Position numbers and translations under genes: made by a program
Part shown: positions 42,206 through 50,640 of the stretch, piece after piece
How positions within the stretch are numbered: the first letter of the stretch is position 1
How the letters are laid out: every line of letters starts with the position of its first letter
Notes under the pieces: model-generated
What the model saw: the letters and a program-made list of their open reading frames with translations, nothing else
Told to the model about the DNA's origin: nothing
Databases searched by the model: none
Assembly (NCBI RefSeq): GCF_030123405.1
Contig: NZ_CP126110.1
Span: 2,046,001-2,110,000, forward strand
Length of the DNA: 64,000 nt
Direction: 5' to 3'
Source: Neobacillus sp. WH10
GTDB lineage: Bacteria > Bacillota > Bacilli > Bacillales > Cytobacillaceae

Positions 42206-42733
42206 TTACTTCCTTAATAATAATTAAAATCAATTTTTCATTTACTACTATCTGTTTCTTCATTTTCAATTTATTTTTGATTTGTATAGACTGTTTCTTT
42301 ACAGTCATCAACCATATTCTTCTACAGTATGCGTTTATAAAAATAATATACTAATATTATCTTATAATAATTTTTTATGTCAAAGAGAAGTAAATATTCT
42401 TCTGAGGAAAAGTATTACCGCTAACGAATAAATAGTTGCTGGTGGCTTTAAAAAAGTACTCAAATCGCCGCCTAAAATCTACAATTGGGTATCACTATCT
42501 ATTACAAACACATCTCCACTCTCTTTAGTCCTATTAATTTCAGAAAATTTAGTAAAAATACCCTATAGTTATCTCGTGTGATTATTACTAGAATTATAGA
42601 TAGGTAGTTTTATGCAGAGTTATACACCATGTGTTTATCCTCCCTGTTTTTTTCAACCCAAATACCACCATCTCATCCATGACCATCTATGAATATTCAA
42701 ATACATACAAAAAATAAATAAAGGAGTGAAAAA
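42206..42733. other. Intergenic region, 528 bp
   Basis: AT-rich sequence upstream of the giant protease with no credible coding or RNA signal on either strand. Only the AAAGGAGTG site just before the protease ATG is clear. Confidence 0.5.
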
Positions 42734-45700
42734 ATGAGGAAAACCAAACGATTTTGTGTAAAAGCTTTTATGCATTTATTTGCGTTGGTGATGATCTTGA
42801 GTGTTGCACTGCCGGCGAATTCGCATGCAAGTAGTGTAATTCCTGCGGATACGAGCTCCGCCAAGGGTGAAGTCATTGATACGAAACTATTAAAAAAATT
42901 TGAGGAGGATGAATTTGCAAGATTCATCGTAATCCTGCATGAACAGGCTGATACTGAAAAAATTGCCTTATCAGCCAAGCAAGCCTCTTTAAAGAAAAGC
43001 ACTTCTCAGAAGGAAAGTAAAGCTGATGTCCAGAAGGCTGTTGTACAAGCCCTACAGGATAAGGCCAAACTCACTCAAAAGGGGATAAATCTCCTACTAA
43101 AGGAGGAAAAGGCTTCTGGAAAAATAAAAGAGTTTCATAACTTTTTTATAATAAATGGTATTTCAGTAACTGGTACGAAGGAGACCGTAACGAAGCTTGT
43201 AGAGCTGCCTGAAGTAAAATCAATCCTACTTGATGAAAAACAAACACTTGAACCGATAAAAAAGGAGGAGCGATCTGCAACACTACAGGCAGATGAAAGC
43301 AAACCAGTCGAATGGAATATTGAATATGTTGGCGCTCCTGAGGTATGGGCACGTGGGATAACCGGTCAAGGGACGGTTGTCGCAAATATCGATAGCGGTG
43401 TAGCAGTCAATCATCCGGCCTTAAAAACTAAGTATCGCGGATATGACCCGAATAATCCTGGTAAACTAACACACACGTTCAACTGGTTTGATACGATAAA
43501 TAAAATTGGCAGCCCGGTTGACTCCGACGGGCATGGCACACATACGATGGGAACAATGGTTGGGCAGGAGCCTGATGGACAAAATCAAATTGGTGTCGCA
43601 CCAGGTGCAAAATGGATTGCGGCAAGGGCCTTTGCTAATAATGAAAGCTATGATTCTTATATCATTCAAGCAGCTGAATGGGTGTTAGCGCCAACTGATG
43701 AAAAAGGAGTTCCACATCCCGAAAAGGCGCCGGATGTTGTTAATAACTCATGGGGAGGACGTCCGATTAATAACGATTGGTTCAGACCGCTTGTTCAGGC
43801 GTGGCGTTCAGTTGGAATTTTCCCGGTATTTTCGGTAGGGAATACGGATCTTTTTAATCCGGTTGCGCTACCGGGAACAGCAAGTGCACCAGCGAACTAT
43901 CCGGAGTCATTTGCAGTTGGAGCAACGACGAATACAGATGAGCTAGCAAGCTTTTCCTTAAGGGGACCCTCTGAAAGAGGGGATGTTAAGCCTAACATTT
44001 CAGCACCGGGGGTTGGTATTCGCTCTGCATTACCGGGTGCGACATGGGATAAATTTGAGTATGGAAGCTATAACGGTACCTCGATGGCGGCTCCGCATAT
44101 TGCCGCTGCAGCACTTTTGTTAAAACAAGCTGAACCAACGTTGTCACTTACACAAATTGAGGAAATCTTAAAACTAACGGCTACAACAAAAACAGATGAA
44201 AACTACCCAGAAGCCCCGAATAATGGTTATGGCTATGGAATTGTGAATGTAAATGCAGCTGTGCAGGCAGTTGAACAAGGAATTGGAAAAATTAAGGGTC
44301 AGGTCGTAGGGCCAGGTAATGATAATAAAGCACCGACTTATGAACAGGAAGCTCGTCATGTGGTCTATAAAGGGCTAAATGCACCATTTTCCATCCAAGC
44401 AATGGACAATATTAGTGTAAATCAAGTTACCCTTCACGTCCGGTATGAAGATGCGAACGAAGCAACATTTAATACCGAACGTTATGCAGGAGACTATCAA
44501 AATGGCTTATATGAAGCAATTATTCCAGCCGATGCAATAAAAGGAAGCATACTTACCTATTGGTGGACGATCCAAGACTTTTCAGGTAATGAGGTAAAAA
44601 CGGCCGAGGCACGGGTTTCCGTGAAGGATGGGATTCGAGCAGGCTATTTTGAGGATTTCGAAAGCCTTCCTGAGGGCTGGGACACCTATGGCATCAATAA
44701 CTCATGGGAATGGGGCGTTCCAACCTATGGTCCCAAGACGGCTCCGCCTTCTGGAAAAAATGCCATCGCCACTAATTTACGCGGTCAGACTGAAATGTTC
44801 TCAAATATGACGTTAGTGATGCCTCCTGTCATTGTGGAGGGGAAAACACAGCTTCGATTTAAGCAGTGGTATAGCATGGGCTTTAGGGATTTCGGAACAG
44901 TTCTTGCAACTGTTGACGGAACGAATTGGGAGCAGCTTTACCAAATCTCAAGAAGTAACGAAAACTGGCATGAGATCGGTATTGATTTATCGAAATATGA
45001 TGGTAAAAAGGTTACGATTGCCTTTAACCTTCAAACAGATGATGGGAAGTATCCAGGCTGGTACATGGACGATATGCAAATTATAGGCAGTGCACCGGCT
45101 GATAGAGCAGAACATGAAATCCATAAAGAAATTAAGCTAACGAGTGAAGCGTTTGTCAATCAAGCCTATCCTTTAATGGACTTTCAAAAAGTAAATAAGA
45201 TATCTGAAAATGATTCCCTGTTGCCCGTTGATGCTGCGATTAAGGTTTTAGAAACAGAGTGGAAGACGAAGTCAAATCCGCAAAACGGTGAATTTGTGAT
45301 TCATCATCCACCAGGAGAGTATACGGTTGAGGTGCAAGCATACGGGTACAAGCCTCAGACCCAGAAGGTAACAGTTTCAAGTAAAGGTGAAGTCACTCCG
45401 AAAATCACACTTGAGCCATTACCAAGGCAAACGATTTCGGGTACTGTTACAGATACATCCGGAAATGTGCTGAAGGATGCGACGATTCTTCTTTTAGAGG
45501 ATAAAAAAGCCGAACCTGGTCATTCGGGTGAAAATGGGGATTATCAGCTAAAAGCATATGAGGGTACCTATACTGTTAAGGTGTTTGCAAAGGACCATTA
45601 CAGCAAGACCTTAACAATCGATGTTGAGCCAGGTAAAAATCTTGAACGTAATATTCAATTAAGTCCTTTTATTAATAAGGAATCAGGTGAAATCAAATAC

Positions 45701-47620
45701 GATAATGGCAAATACAATAAGAACCTTGTCATGGGCAGTGCTGGAAACGGCTTTGGGGTGAAAATGTCGTTAAAAGAAGGCGAGACCTCTGCGATGCTAA
45801 AAGGCGCGAAACTGCAATTCTGGGCTGGACATGTCCCGGTACCAGGTGGAAATGACATCTTAATTTCCGTATATGATGCAAAGGGTAAGAACGGTGCACC
45901 AGGAAACAAGCTCGCTGGACCAATAAAAGCGAAGGCCGAGCGCAATTTATCCAAATGGACAGAGGTTGACCTTTCCAATTTAGGTCTAGTTGTTAAGGAT
46001 GATTTTTATATTGCCTATTTACAGGCGGACGACTATCCATATGTACCGGGCTTTGTATCCGATGGAGATAAAAAGAACTGGGCTGCACGTAGCTGGGATT
46101 ATTTAGGAGGCCAATGGTTTCAAGCCGATAAGAGTATTGGAAACTATATGATTCGCGCTGTTGTCGATTACGGTGCCCAAGAGCCATTCCAATATGCTAA
46201 AGCGATTTTAAAAAATATAGAAACAAGCGGGAATTCACCGTTTGATATTAAGGTTGAAGTTCGGCAAGGATCAGAAAATGTTGAATCAGTCGATTATCAG
46301 CTTTCTTCAACTCCAGACCCTGAAGCATCCGGGTCATGGAAAAACGTGAAATTACCTTCGTACGGCGGTAATTTTACCACAACAGTTAATGATGTTGGAA
46401 CATGGTATATGCATGTAAAGGTTAAGGACAAAGCAGGGAATGAAGAAATTACTTCATTTGGTCCATTTGAAGTAAAAGAGGCAGTTACAACTGATTTGGA
46501 AGTGACTCCGGCTTCCCTTGATATGAAGGTTGGCGCAACAAAGAAACTAATGGTAAAATCAATCAAAACGCAAGGTGACAAGGTAACAGAAACAGATGTC
46601 ACAGAGCTTGCGGACTATAGTGGATTTGATGCAAAGATCATTAAGGTAGAAAAGGGACAGGTAACGGCCTTAAGTGCTGGTGAGACGAGCATTACGATTA
46701 AGTTTGGTGAGCATTCAAAGACGGTAACGGTTAAGGTTGAACAGGAAGCAAGCACCACACTTTCGGTTAGTCCAGCTTCCCTTGAATTGAAAAAGGGCAA
46801 TGGATCACAGCTCACGGTAATATCCATTGAAACAATAGGAGACAAGGTAACCGAAACAGATGTCACAAATCTAGCAAACTACAGTGGCTATGATTCTAAA
46901 ATACTAAAGATTGAAAAAGGACTTGTCACTGCATTGGCACCAGGATCAACTTCAATTACCATCACCTATGGAGCAGATAAGGCAACTGTTTTAGTGGTGG
47001 TCGGGGCTGATAAACATGGTTGGCTATGGGAAAATGGACAATGGTATTACTATGATGCGAACGGAAATCCAGTAACAGGCTGGTTAAATGAAGGTGGAAT
47101 ATGGTACTACATGAACGAAAAAGGCGTCATGCAGACCGGATGGAAATATGTTGGAGGCAGCTGGTATTACCTAGCAACAAATGGAGCGATGCAGACTGGC
47201 TGGCTGAACAGTGGAGGTACATGGTACTATCTTGCAAATAGTGGAGCAATGCAAACAGGCTGGCTGAACAGTGGAGGTACATGGTACTATCTTGCGAATA
47301 GTGGAGCAATGCAAACAGGCTGGCTGAACAGTGGAGGTACATGGTACTATCTTGCGAATAGTGGAGCAATGCAAACAGGCTGGCTGAACAGTGGAGGTAC
47401 ATGGTACTATCTTGCGAATAGTGGAGCAATGCAAACGGGCTGGCTGAACAGTGGAGGTACATGGTACTATCTTGCGAATAGTGGTGCGATGCAAACGGGC
47501 TGGCTCCTTGATGGCTCAAAATGGTACTATCTTAAAAACACCGGTGCAATGGCCACCGGCTGGTTCACAATAAATGGAAAACGCTACTTCTTTATTCAAC
47601 ATGGCGAGTGGATAAAATAG
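42734..47620 (+). CDS. Giant S8 serine protease (bacillopeptidase F-like) with Ig-like and cell-wall binding repeats
   Basis: This secreted protease has 1628 aa. The signal peptide is MRKTKRFCVKAFMHLFALVM onward, cleaved near SHA-S (residues ~30-33). An inhibitor I9-like propeptide (~48-175) precedes a subtilisin-type domain with D220 (VVANIDSG), H267 (DSDGHGTH), N370 (SVGN) and S450 (NGTSMAAPH). Then come a MAM-like jelly-roll (~635-790, EDFESLPEGWDTYG), two carboxypeptidase-regulatory-like beta domains (~795-980), and two bacterial Ig-like repeats (~1253-1334, 1340-1422; both carry GDKVTETDVT). A tail of about nine W-Y-rich choline/glucan-binding type repeats (~1429-1628) probably tethers it to the wall. 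The N-terminal two thirds resemble Bpr. AAAGGAGTG precedes the ATG. Confidence 0.92.
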   Translation: MRKTKRFCVKAFMHLFALVMILSVALPANSHASSVIPADTSSAKGEVIDTKLLKKFEEDEFARFIVILHEQADTEKIALSAKQASLKKSTSQKESKADVQKAVVQALQDKAKLTQKGINLLLKEEKASGKIKEFHNFFIINGISVTGTKETVTKLVELPEVKSILLDEKQTLEPIKKEERSATLQADESKPVEWNIEYVGAPEVWARGITGQGTVVANIDSGVAVNHPALKTKYRGYDPNNPGKLTHTFNWFDTINKIGSPVDSDGHGTHTMGTMVGQEPDGQNQIGVAPGAKWIAARAFANNESYDSYIIQAAEWVLAPTDEKGVPHPEKAPDVVNNSWGGRPINNDWFRPLVQAWRSVGIFPVFSVGNTDLFNPVALPGTASAPANYPESFAVGATTNTDELASFSLRGPSERGDVKPNISAPGVGIRSALPGATWDKFEYGSYNGTSMAAPHIAAAALLLKQAEPTLSLTQIEEILKLTATTKTDENYPEAPNNGYGYGIVNVNAAVQAVEQGIGKIKGQVVGPGNDNKAPTYEQEARHVVYKGLNAPFSIQAMDNISVNQVTLHVRYEDANEATFNTERYAGDYQNGLYEAIIPADAIKGSILTYWWTIQDFSGNEVKTAEARVSVKDGIRAGYFEDFESLPEGWDTYGINNSWEWGVPTYGPKTAPPSGKNAIATNLRGQTEMFSNMTLVMPPVIVEGKTQLRFKQWYSMGFRDFGTVLATVDGTNWEQLYQISRSNENWHEIGIDLSKYDGKKVTIAFNLQTDDGKYPGWYMDDMQIIGSAPADRAEHEIHKEIKLTSEAFVNQAYPLMDFQKVNKISENDSLLPVDAAIKVLETEWKTKSNPQNGEFVIHHPPGEYTVEVQAYGYKPQTQKVTVSSKGEVTPKITLEPLPRQTISGTVTDTSGNVLKDATILLLEDKKAEPGHSGENGDYQLKAYEGTYTVKVFAKDHYSKTLTIDVEPGKNLERNIQLSPFINKESGEIKYDNGKYNKNLVMGSAGNGFGVKMSLKEGETSAMLKGAKLQFWAGHVPVPGGNDILISVYDAKGKNGAPGNKLAGPIKAKAERNLSKWTEVDLSNLGLVVKDDFYIAYLQADDYPYVPGFVSDGDKKNWAARSWDYLGGQWFQADKSIGNYMIRAVVDYGAQEPFQYAKAILKNIETSGNSPFDIKVEVRQGSENVESVDYQLSSTPDPEASGSWKNVKLPSYGGNFTTTVNDVGTWYMHVKVKDKAGNEEITSFGPFEVKEAVTTDLEVTPASLDMKVGATKKLMVKSIKTQGDKVTETDVTELADYSGFDAKIIKVEKGQVTALSAGETSITIKFGEHSKTVTVKVEQEASTTLSVSPASLELKKGNGSQLTVISIETIGDKVTETDVTNLANYSGYDSKILKIEKGLVTALAPGSTSITITYGADKATVLVVVGADKHGWLWENGQWYYYDANGNPVTGWLNEGGIWYYMNEKGVMQTGWKYVGGSWYYLATNGAMQTGWLNSGGTWYYLANSGAMQTGWLNSGGTWYYLANSGAMQTGWLNSGGTWYYLANSGAMQTGWLNSGGTWYYLANSGAMQTGWLNSGGTWYYLANSGAMQTGWLLDGSKWYYLKNTGAMATGWFTINGKRYFFIQHGEWIK
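47198..47497 (+). repeat. Five near-identical 60-bp tandem repeats
   Basis: Five consecutive 60-bp units, each encoding GWLNSGGTWYYLANSGAMQT, differ at only a few silent positions. They form the middle of the cell-wall binding tail of the protease and are flanked by more diverged units on both sides. The high identity implies recent expansion by slippage or unequal crossover. Confidence 0.95.
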
Positions 47621-47669
47621 AACAAGTGAGGCATGGGAATGTATCTCGTGCCTCATTTGTTCTTTTTTT
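47620..47669 (+). terminator. Intrinsic terminator of the protease gene
   Basis: GAACAAGTGAGGCATG pairs with CGTGCCTCATTTGTTC (G-T pairs included) and is followed by seven Ts. Confidence 0.9.
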
Positions 47670-47843
47670 AATACCAAAGGAAACATTAACCTAACCTGGA
47701 TTAATGTCTATTGCGACCAACTACAAAGTACATACCCGTAGTTCTGTTCATTATATTATCCACTCAAATTAAGACCGTAATTTCATTTCCGGCAAACACT
47801 AAAAAGGAATTTATAACAAAATAAAAAAACCTTAAATTATCAA

Positions 47844-47891
47844 GGTTTTTAGACGTCCCAGAGAGGATTCGAACCTCCGAACTACAGTTTA
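47844..47891 (-). repeat. tRNA 3'-end fragment, left attachment-site copy
   Basis: On the minus strand this is the 3' part of a tRNA: anticodon 3' stem, variable region, T-arm (GGAGGTTCGAATCCTCT) and acceptor strand CTGGGAC with discriminator G. The TTCCTAA beside it would give a CCT anticodon (Arg). The 48 bp recur at 57400-57447 with one mismatch. A hairpin with AAAACCTT/AAGGTTTT (47826-47850) abuts it as the old tRNA terminator. No 5' half exists here. Confidence 0.72.
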
Positions 47892-48054
47892 GGAATGTGT
47901 AATATTAAACTGTATTTTATAAAAACAAATGGATATGGGCAAGGTTTTAGTTTGACTCTTTTTGAACTCCTTCAAAAACTGAGATTGCACGGAAGGTATT
48001 ATGCCAACATAAGGGTCTTGACATAATACCGATGCTCTCTTTGAAGCTTCGACA

Positions 48055-49467
48055 TCAATGGTGATAACCATTGTCATATTTTGTGTCATGTGGTATTGGT
48101 CCATCCAGGGAATCCAGAAAGGAAACAGCTTGTGTAAAGTTCATTAAGAACAAGTGAGCCAAGTCCATAGAGAATCCATTTCGAACCACAACGCGCATTA
48201 TCGTGACATCTTCCATGTCAGGGGGTAAAGGATAAGCCGGTACTTGCCAGCCAAATGTACGCAATTGGCGGGACAAGTCATAAAGATTCCAGTTTGATGT
48301 GTAGCCGTCTTTCAGGCGCCATGATAATACCGGAATATCCGAGCCGTCAGTAAATAGTTCAAAAGGGCCCATGTCATGAATCGCTTTGCTAAGGAATTGC
48401 GCCACTGTCTGAGACGCCTTTTGCACCTCATAGTACCCCTCTTTGCCTAAACGCAAATAGTTATAATATTGCAGGAGTACTTGTGCGCCAGGCCGAGAGA
48501 AATTCAGGGCAAACGTCGGCATGTTCCCACCTAAATAGGAAACCCGAAAAATAAGATCTTCAGGAAGATCCTCAGCCTCACGCCAAATGACCCATCCCAG
48601 CCCTGGGTAAACTAATCCATATTTATGTCCGGAAACATTGATGGATTTCACCCTGGTCAACTGAAAATCCCAAACTAAGTCCGGCTGAAGGAACGGTGCT
48701 ATAAATCCTCCTGAAGCAGCATCTACATGTATTGGAATATCAAGATCCGTTTTGGCCTGAAACTCATCTAAGGCTCGTGCAATAGCGGCGACCGGTTCGT
48801 AAAGGCCTGTGTAGGTCACCCCAAGAACTGGCACCACACCGATTGTATTTTCATCTACGACAGCGAGTACACCCTTGGGATCCAGATAAGGATGATCCGG
48901 GGTAATATTCACAAAACGCGGCTCAACGTCCCAATAGTTCGCAAATTTTTCCCAAACGACCTGAACAGCGGAACTAAATACGATATTTGGCCGGTCAATC
49001 GGCTTCCCTTGTCCTTTACGCGCTTTCTGCCAGCGCCTCTTTAACGCAAGACCTCCGAGCATACACGCTTCCGACGATCCCGTTGTCGAAACACCTACAG
49101 TTTTTTGCGGAGAGGGCGAATGCCATAGATCGGCTAGAATTCGAACACACCGTTCCTCTATCGCCGCTGTCTGCGGGTATTCATCCTTATCAATCATGTT
49201 CTTTTCAACTGATTTGGCATATAAGCGATCTGCGAAGGGTTCCATCCAAGTGGTAACGAATGTTGCAAGATTGAGACGGGCATTTCCATCCAGAGCAATT
49301 TCATCATGGACAATTTGAAATGCAGTTTCTGGCAACATGCCTTGTTCACGCATTTGAAAACGTGGAACTGCCTCTTCTCCTTTGCGAGAGAAGAGGGGAT
49401 TTACAGAAAATTCGGGAGGCAACATCCTTTGTGTGATTTGCTCAGGGCGCGGGTGCCATTGTTTCAT
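48055..49467 (-). CDS. gadB: Glutamate decarboxylase
   Basis: This PLP-dependent group II decarboxylase (470 aa) converts glutamate to GABA and CO2, consuming a proton. VGVSTTGSSEACMLGGLALK, IPIHVDAASGGFIAPF and the PLP lysine in INVSGHKYGLVYPGLGW are all typical of GadB. The N-terminus (PPEFSVNPLFSRKGEEAVPRF) and the C-terminal tail are complete. AAAGGAGATG precedes the ATG. No GABA/glutamate antiporter gene is adjacent, unlike many acid-resistance loci; BrnQ 6 kb away is not of that type. It lies inside the tRNA-bounded island. Confidence 0.93.
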   Translation of the reverse strand: MKQWHPRPEQITQRMLPPEFSVNPLFSRKGEEAVPRFQMREQGMLPETAFQIVHDEIALDGNARLNLATFVTTWMEPFADRLYAKSVEKNMIDKDEYPQTAAIEERCVRILADLWHSPSPQKTVGVSTTGSSEACMLGGLALKRRWQKARKGQGKPIDRPNIVFSSAVQVVWEKFANYWDVEPRFVNITPDHPYLDPKGVLAVVDENTIGVVPVLGVTYTGLYEPVAAIARALDEFQAKTDLDIPIHVDAASGGFIAPFLQPDLVWDFQLTRVKSINVSGHKYGLVYPGLGWVIWREAEDLPEDLIFRVSYLGGNMPTFALNFSRPGAQVLLQYYNYLRLGKEGYYEVQKASQTVAQFLSKAIHDMGPFELFTDGSDIPVLSWRLKDGYTSNWNLYDLSRQLRTFGWQVPAYPLPPDMEDVTIMRVVVRNGFSMDLAHLFLMNFTQAVSFLDSLDGPIPHDTKYDNGYHH

Positions 49468-49663
49468 ACAATAATCATCTCCTTTACTAATGTGACTTCT
49501 TATGTTGTTTTGTGATTAAATGCCATAAAATATTCATAACGCAGGTATGTCTATAGATGAAGGCGTAATTGTGTGACGGCAGATATTTTAAAAGGTAAAG
49601 GGGTTAGGATCATGTTACAATTGGTTTCATAGTAGTATTTGAGGTTATATAGAATTCAAACGG

Positions 49664-49753
49664 AGAAAAATAATAATAACAGGTGCAGCTTCTGGAATTG
49701 GAAAAGGAATTGTTAAACAGTGCTTATGTAATTGCATGCGATATTAATGAGCA
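49664..49753 (+). pseudogene. N-terminal fragment of a short-chain dehydrogenase
   Basis: The frame reads KIIITGAASGIGKGIVKQ, the Rossmann TGxxxGIG motif. It then breaks, while AYVIACDINE, the expected next strand, continues in another frame. No start codon and no catalytic Tyr-Lys follow. Confidence 0.7.
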
Positions 49754-49777
49754 TTTCTTATATGATTTAAAATTTTA

Positions 49778-49905
49778 CCCGAAGAAGAGACAATGGATCA
49801 TTTTGCCGATGAAATCGCCCAAGGTGGCTACAGCGCTTCTTCAAGCTTATTCCGAATTCAAATGGACTGAACCAGTTAATTACGATTTGCTAGAGAAGAT
49901 TCGAA
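49778..49905 (+). pseudogene. Decayed C-terminal copy of the adjacent DUF1801 gene
   Basis: One frame gives PEEETMDHFADEIAQGGYSA and ends SLFRIQMD before a stop; a shifted frame resumes EPVNYDLLEKI. Both match the intact protein at 49944-50315 (PEEAGIAHFAEDITQAGYSA, EPVNYELLEKM). It is a partial duplication with a frameshift. Confidence 0.7.
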
Positions 49906-49943
49906 TTTTTGGCAGCAATAGCATAATATCGAAGGAGGAAGAC

Positions 49944-50315
49944 ATGGAAGTTTTTTTAAAATATTTAGCAGGTATCGATAACCCCGACCACCGCGACCGA
50001 ACAGAGGAAATTTTGGCGTGGGTTACAAATAAATTCCCAAATTTGGAACCGCAAATCAAGTGGAATACGCCAATGTTTTCCGATCACGGCACATTTATCA
50101 TCGGCTTTTCCACAGCGAAGCATCATTTGAGCGTTTCACCCGAAGAAGCAGGCATTGCGCACTTTGCCGAGGACATTACACAAGCTGGCTACAGCGCTAC
50201 TAAAGGCTTGTTTCGAATTCCGTGGAATGAGCCGGTAAATTACGAATTGCTTGAGAAAATGATTGAATTTAATATTCAAGATAAAGCAGAATATACGAAT
50301 TTTTGGCGGAAATAA
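49944..50315 (+). CDS. DUF1801 (YdhG-like) protein
   Basis: This small intact protein (123 aa) of the DUF1801/YdhG type is sometimes annotated as an intracellular iron chaperone-like protein by analogy with frataxin-like folds. Characteristic parts are IKWNTPMFSDHGTFIIGFS and LSVSPEEAGIAHFAEDI. The start at 49944 has GAAGGAGGAAGAC upstream. The reading frame extends 87 codons further left, but that stretch is made of SDR and duplicated-gene debris. Confidence 0.75.
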   Translation: MEVFLKYLAGIDNPDHRDRTEEILAWVTNKFPNLEPQIKWNTPMFSDHGTFIIGFSTAKHHLSVSPEEAGIAHFAEDITQAGYSATKGLFRIPWNEPVNYELLEKMIEFNIQDKAEYTNFWRK

Positions 50316-50640
50316 TACATCACGCCTTATCAAAAAACTCAAGACAAGAAAAAATGTCATGCGTTTTTGCAACTCAATTAAGGTGCCAACAGCTAAGGTA
50401 GTTGCCGTATGCGGACGCCCGTCAAAATACTTCCCCAGTACCGGTCAATGGATGATGAAAGCTTTCTACATACATATCAATTAGATGTTAGCGAGTAGAG
50501 AAGTTTCTAACTTTTTTTCATATATAGAGATAAAACATTTTGATGTTGATAGCTTTGTTAATGATGCTCGATATTATCAACAATTTGCTCTCCTTATATC
50601 ATTAGGTATAAAGAGAATGTTAAAAGGGGGACACACATTT

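Noticed and set aside
47198..47497. Regular 60-bp repeats as a possible CRISPR array
   Set aside because: The units are contiguous with no unique spacers and lie in frame inside the protease gene, encoding a 20-residue wall-binding motif.
47127..47519. Long reading frames on the minus strand opposite the protease repeats
   Set aside because: They are repeated shadows of the coding repeat with Cys/His/Ser-rich low-complexity translations and no start signals.
47849..47900. A complete tRNA gene on the minus strand
   Set aside because: Only the anticodon 3' side, T-arm and acceptor 3' strand are present. The D-arm and 5' acceptor strand are missing here and at 57.4 kb.
49683..50315. A single 210-aa protein
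   Set aside because: The first 87 codons are SDR and duplicated-gene debris; a clear ribosome binding site and start for the real DUF1801 gene lie at 49944.
50316..50484. Short frame reading VVAVCGRPSKYFPSTGQW after the DUF1801 gene
   Set aside because: It overlaps the DUF1801 3' end, lacks a start signal and has no recognisable family; treated as non-coding.
50485..50640. N-terminal extension of the sigma/anti-sigma fusion
   Set aside because: No ribosome binding site at the upstream ATGs and no family-like sequence; AAAAGGGGG marks the start at 50641.
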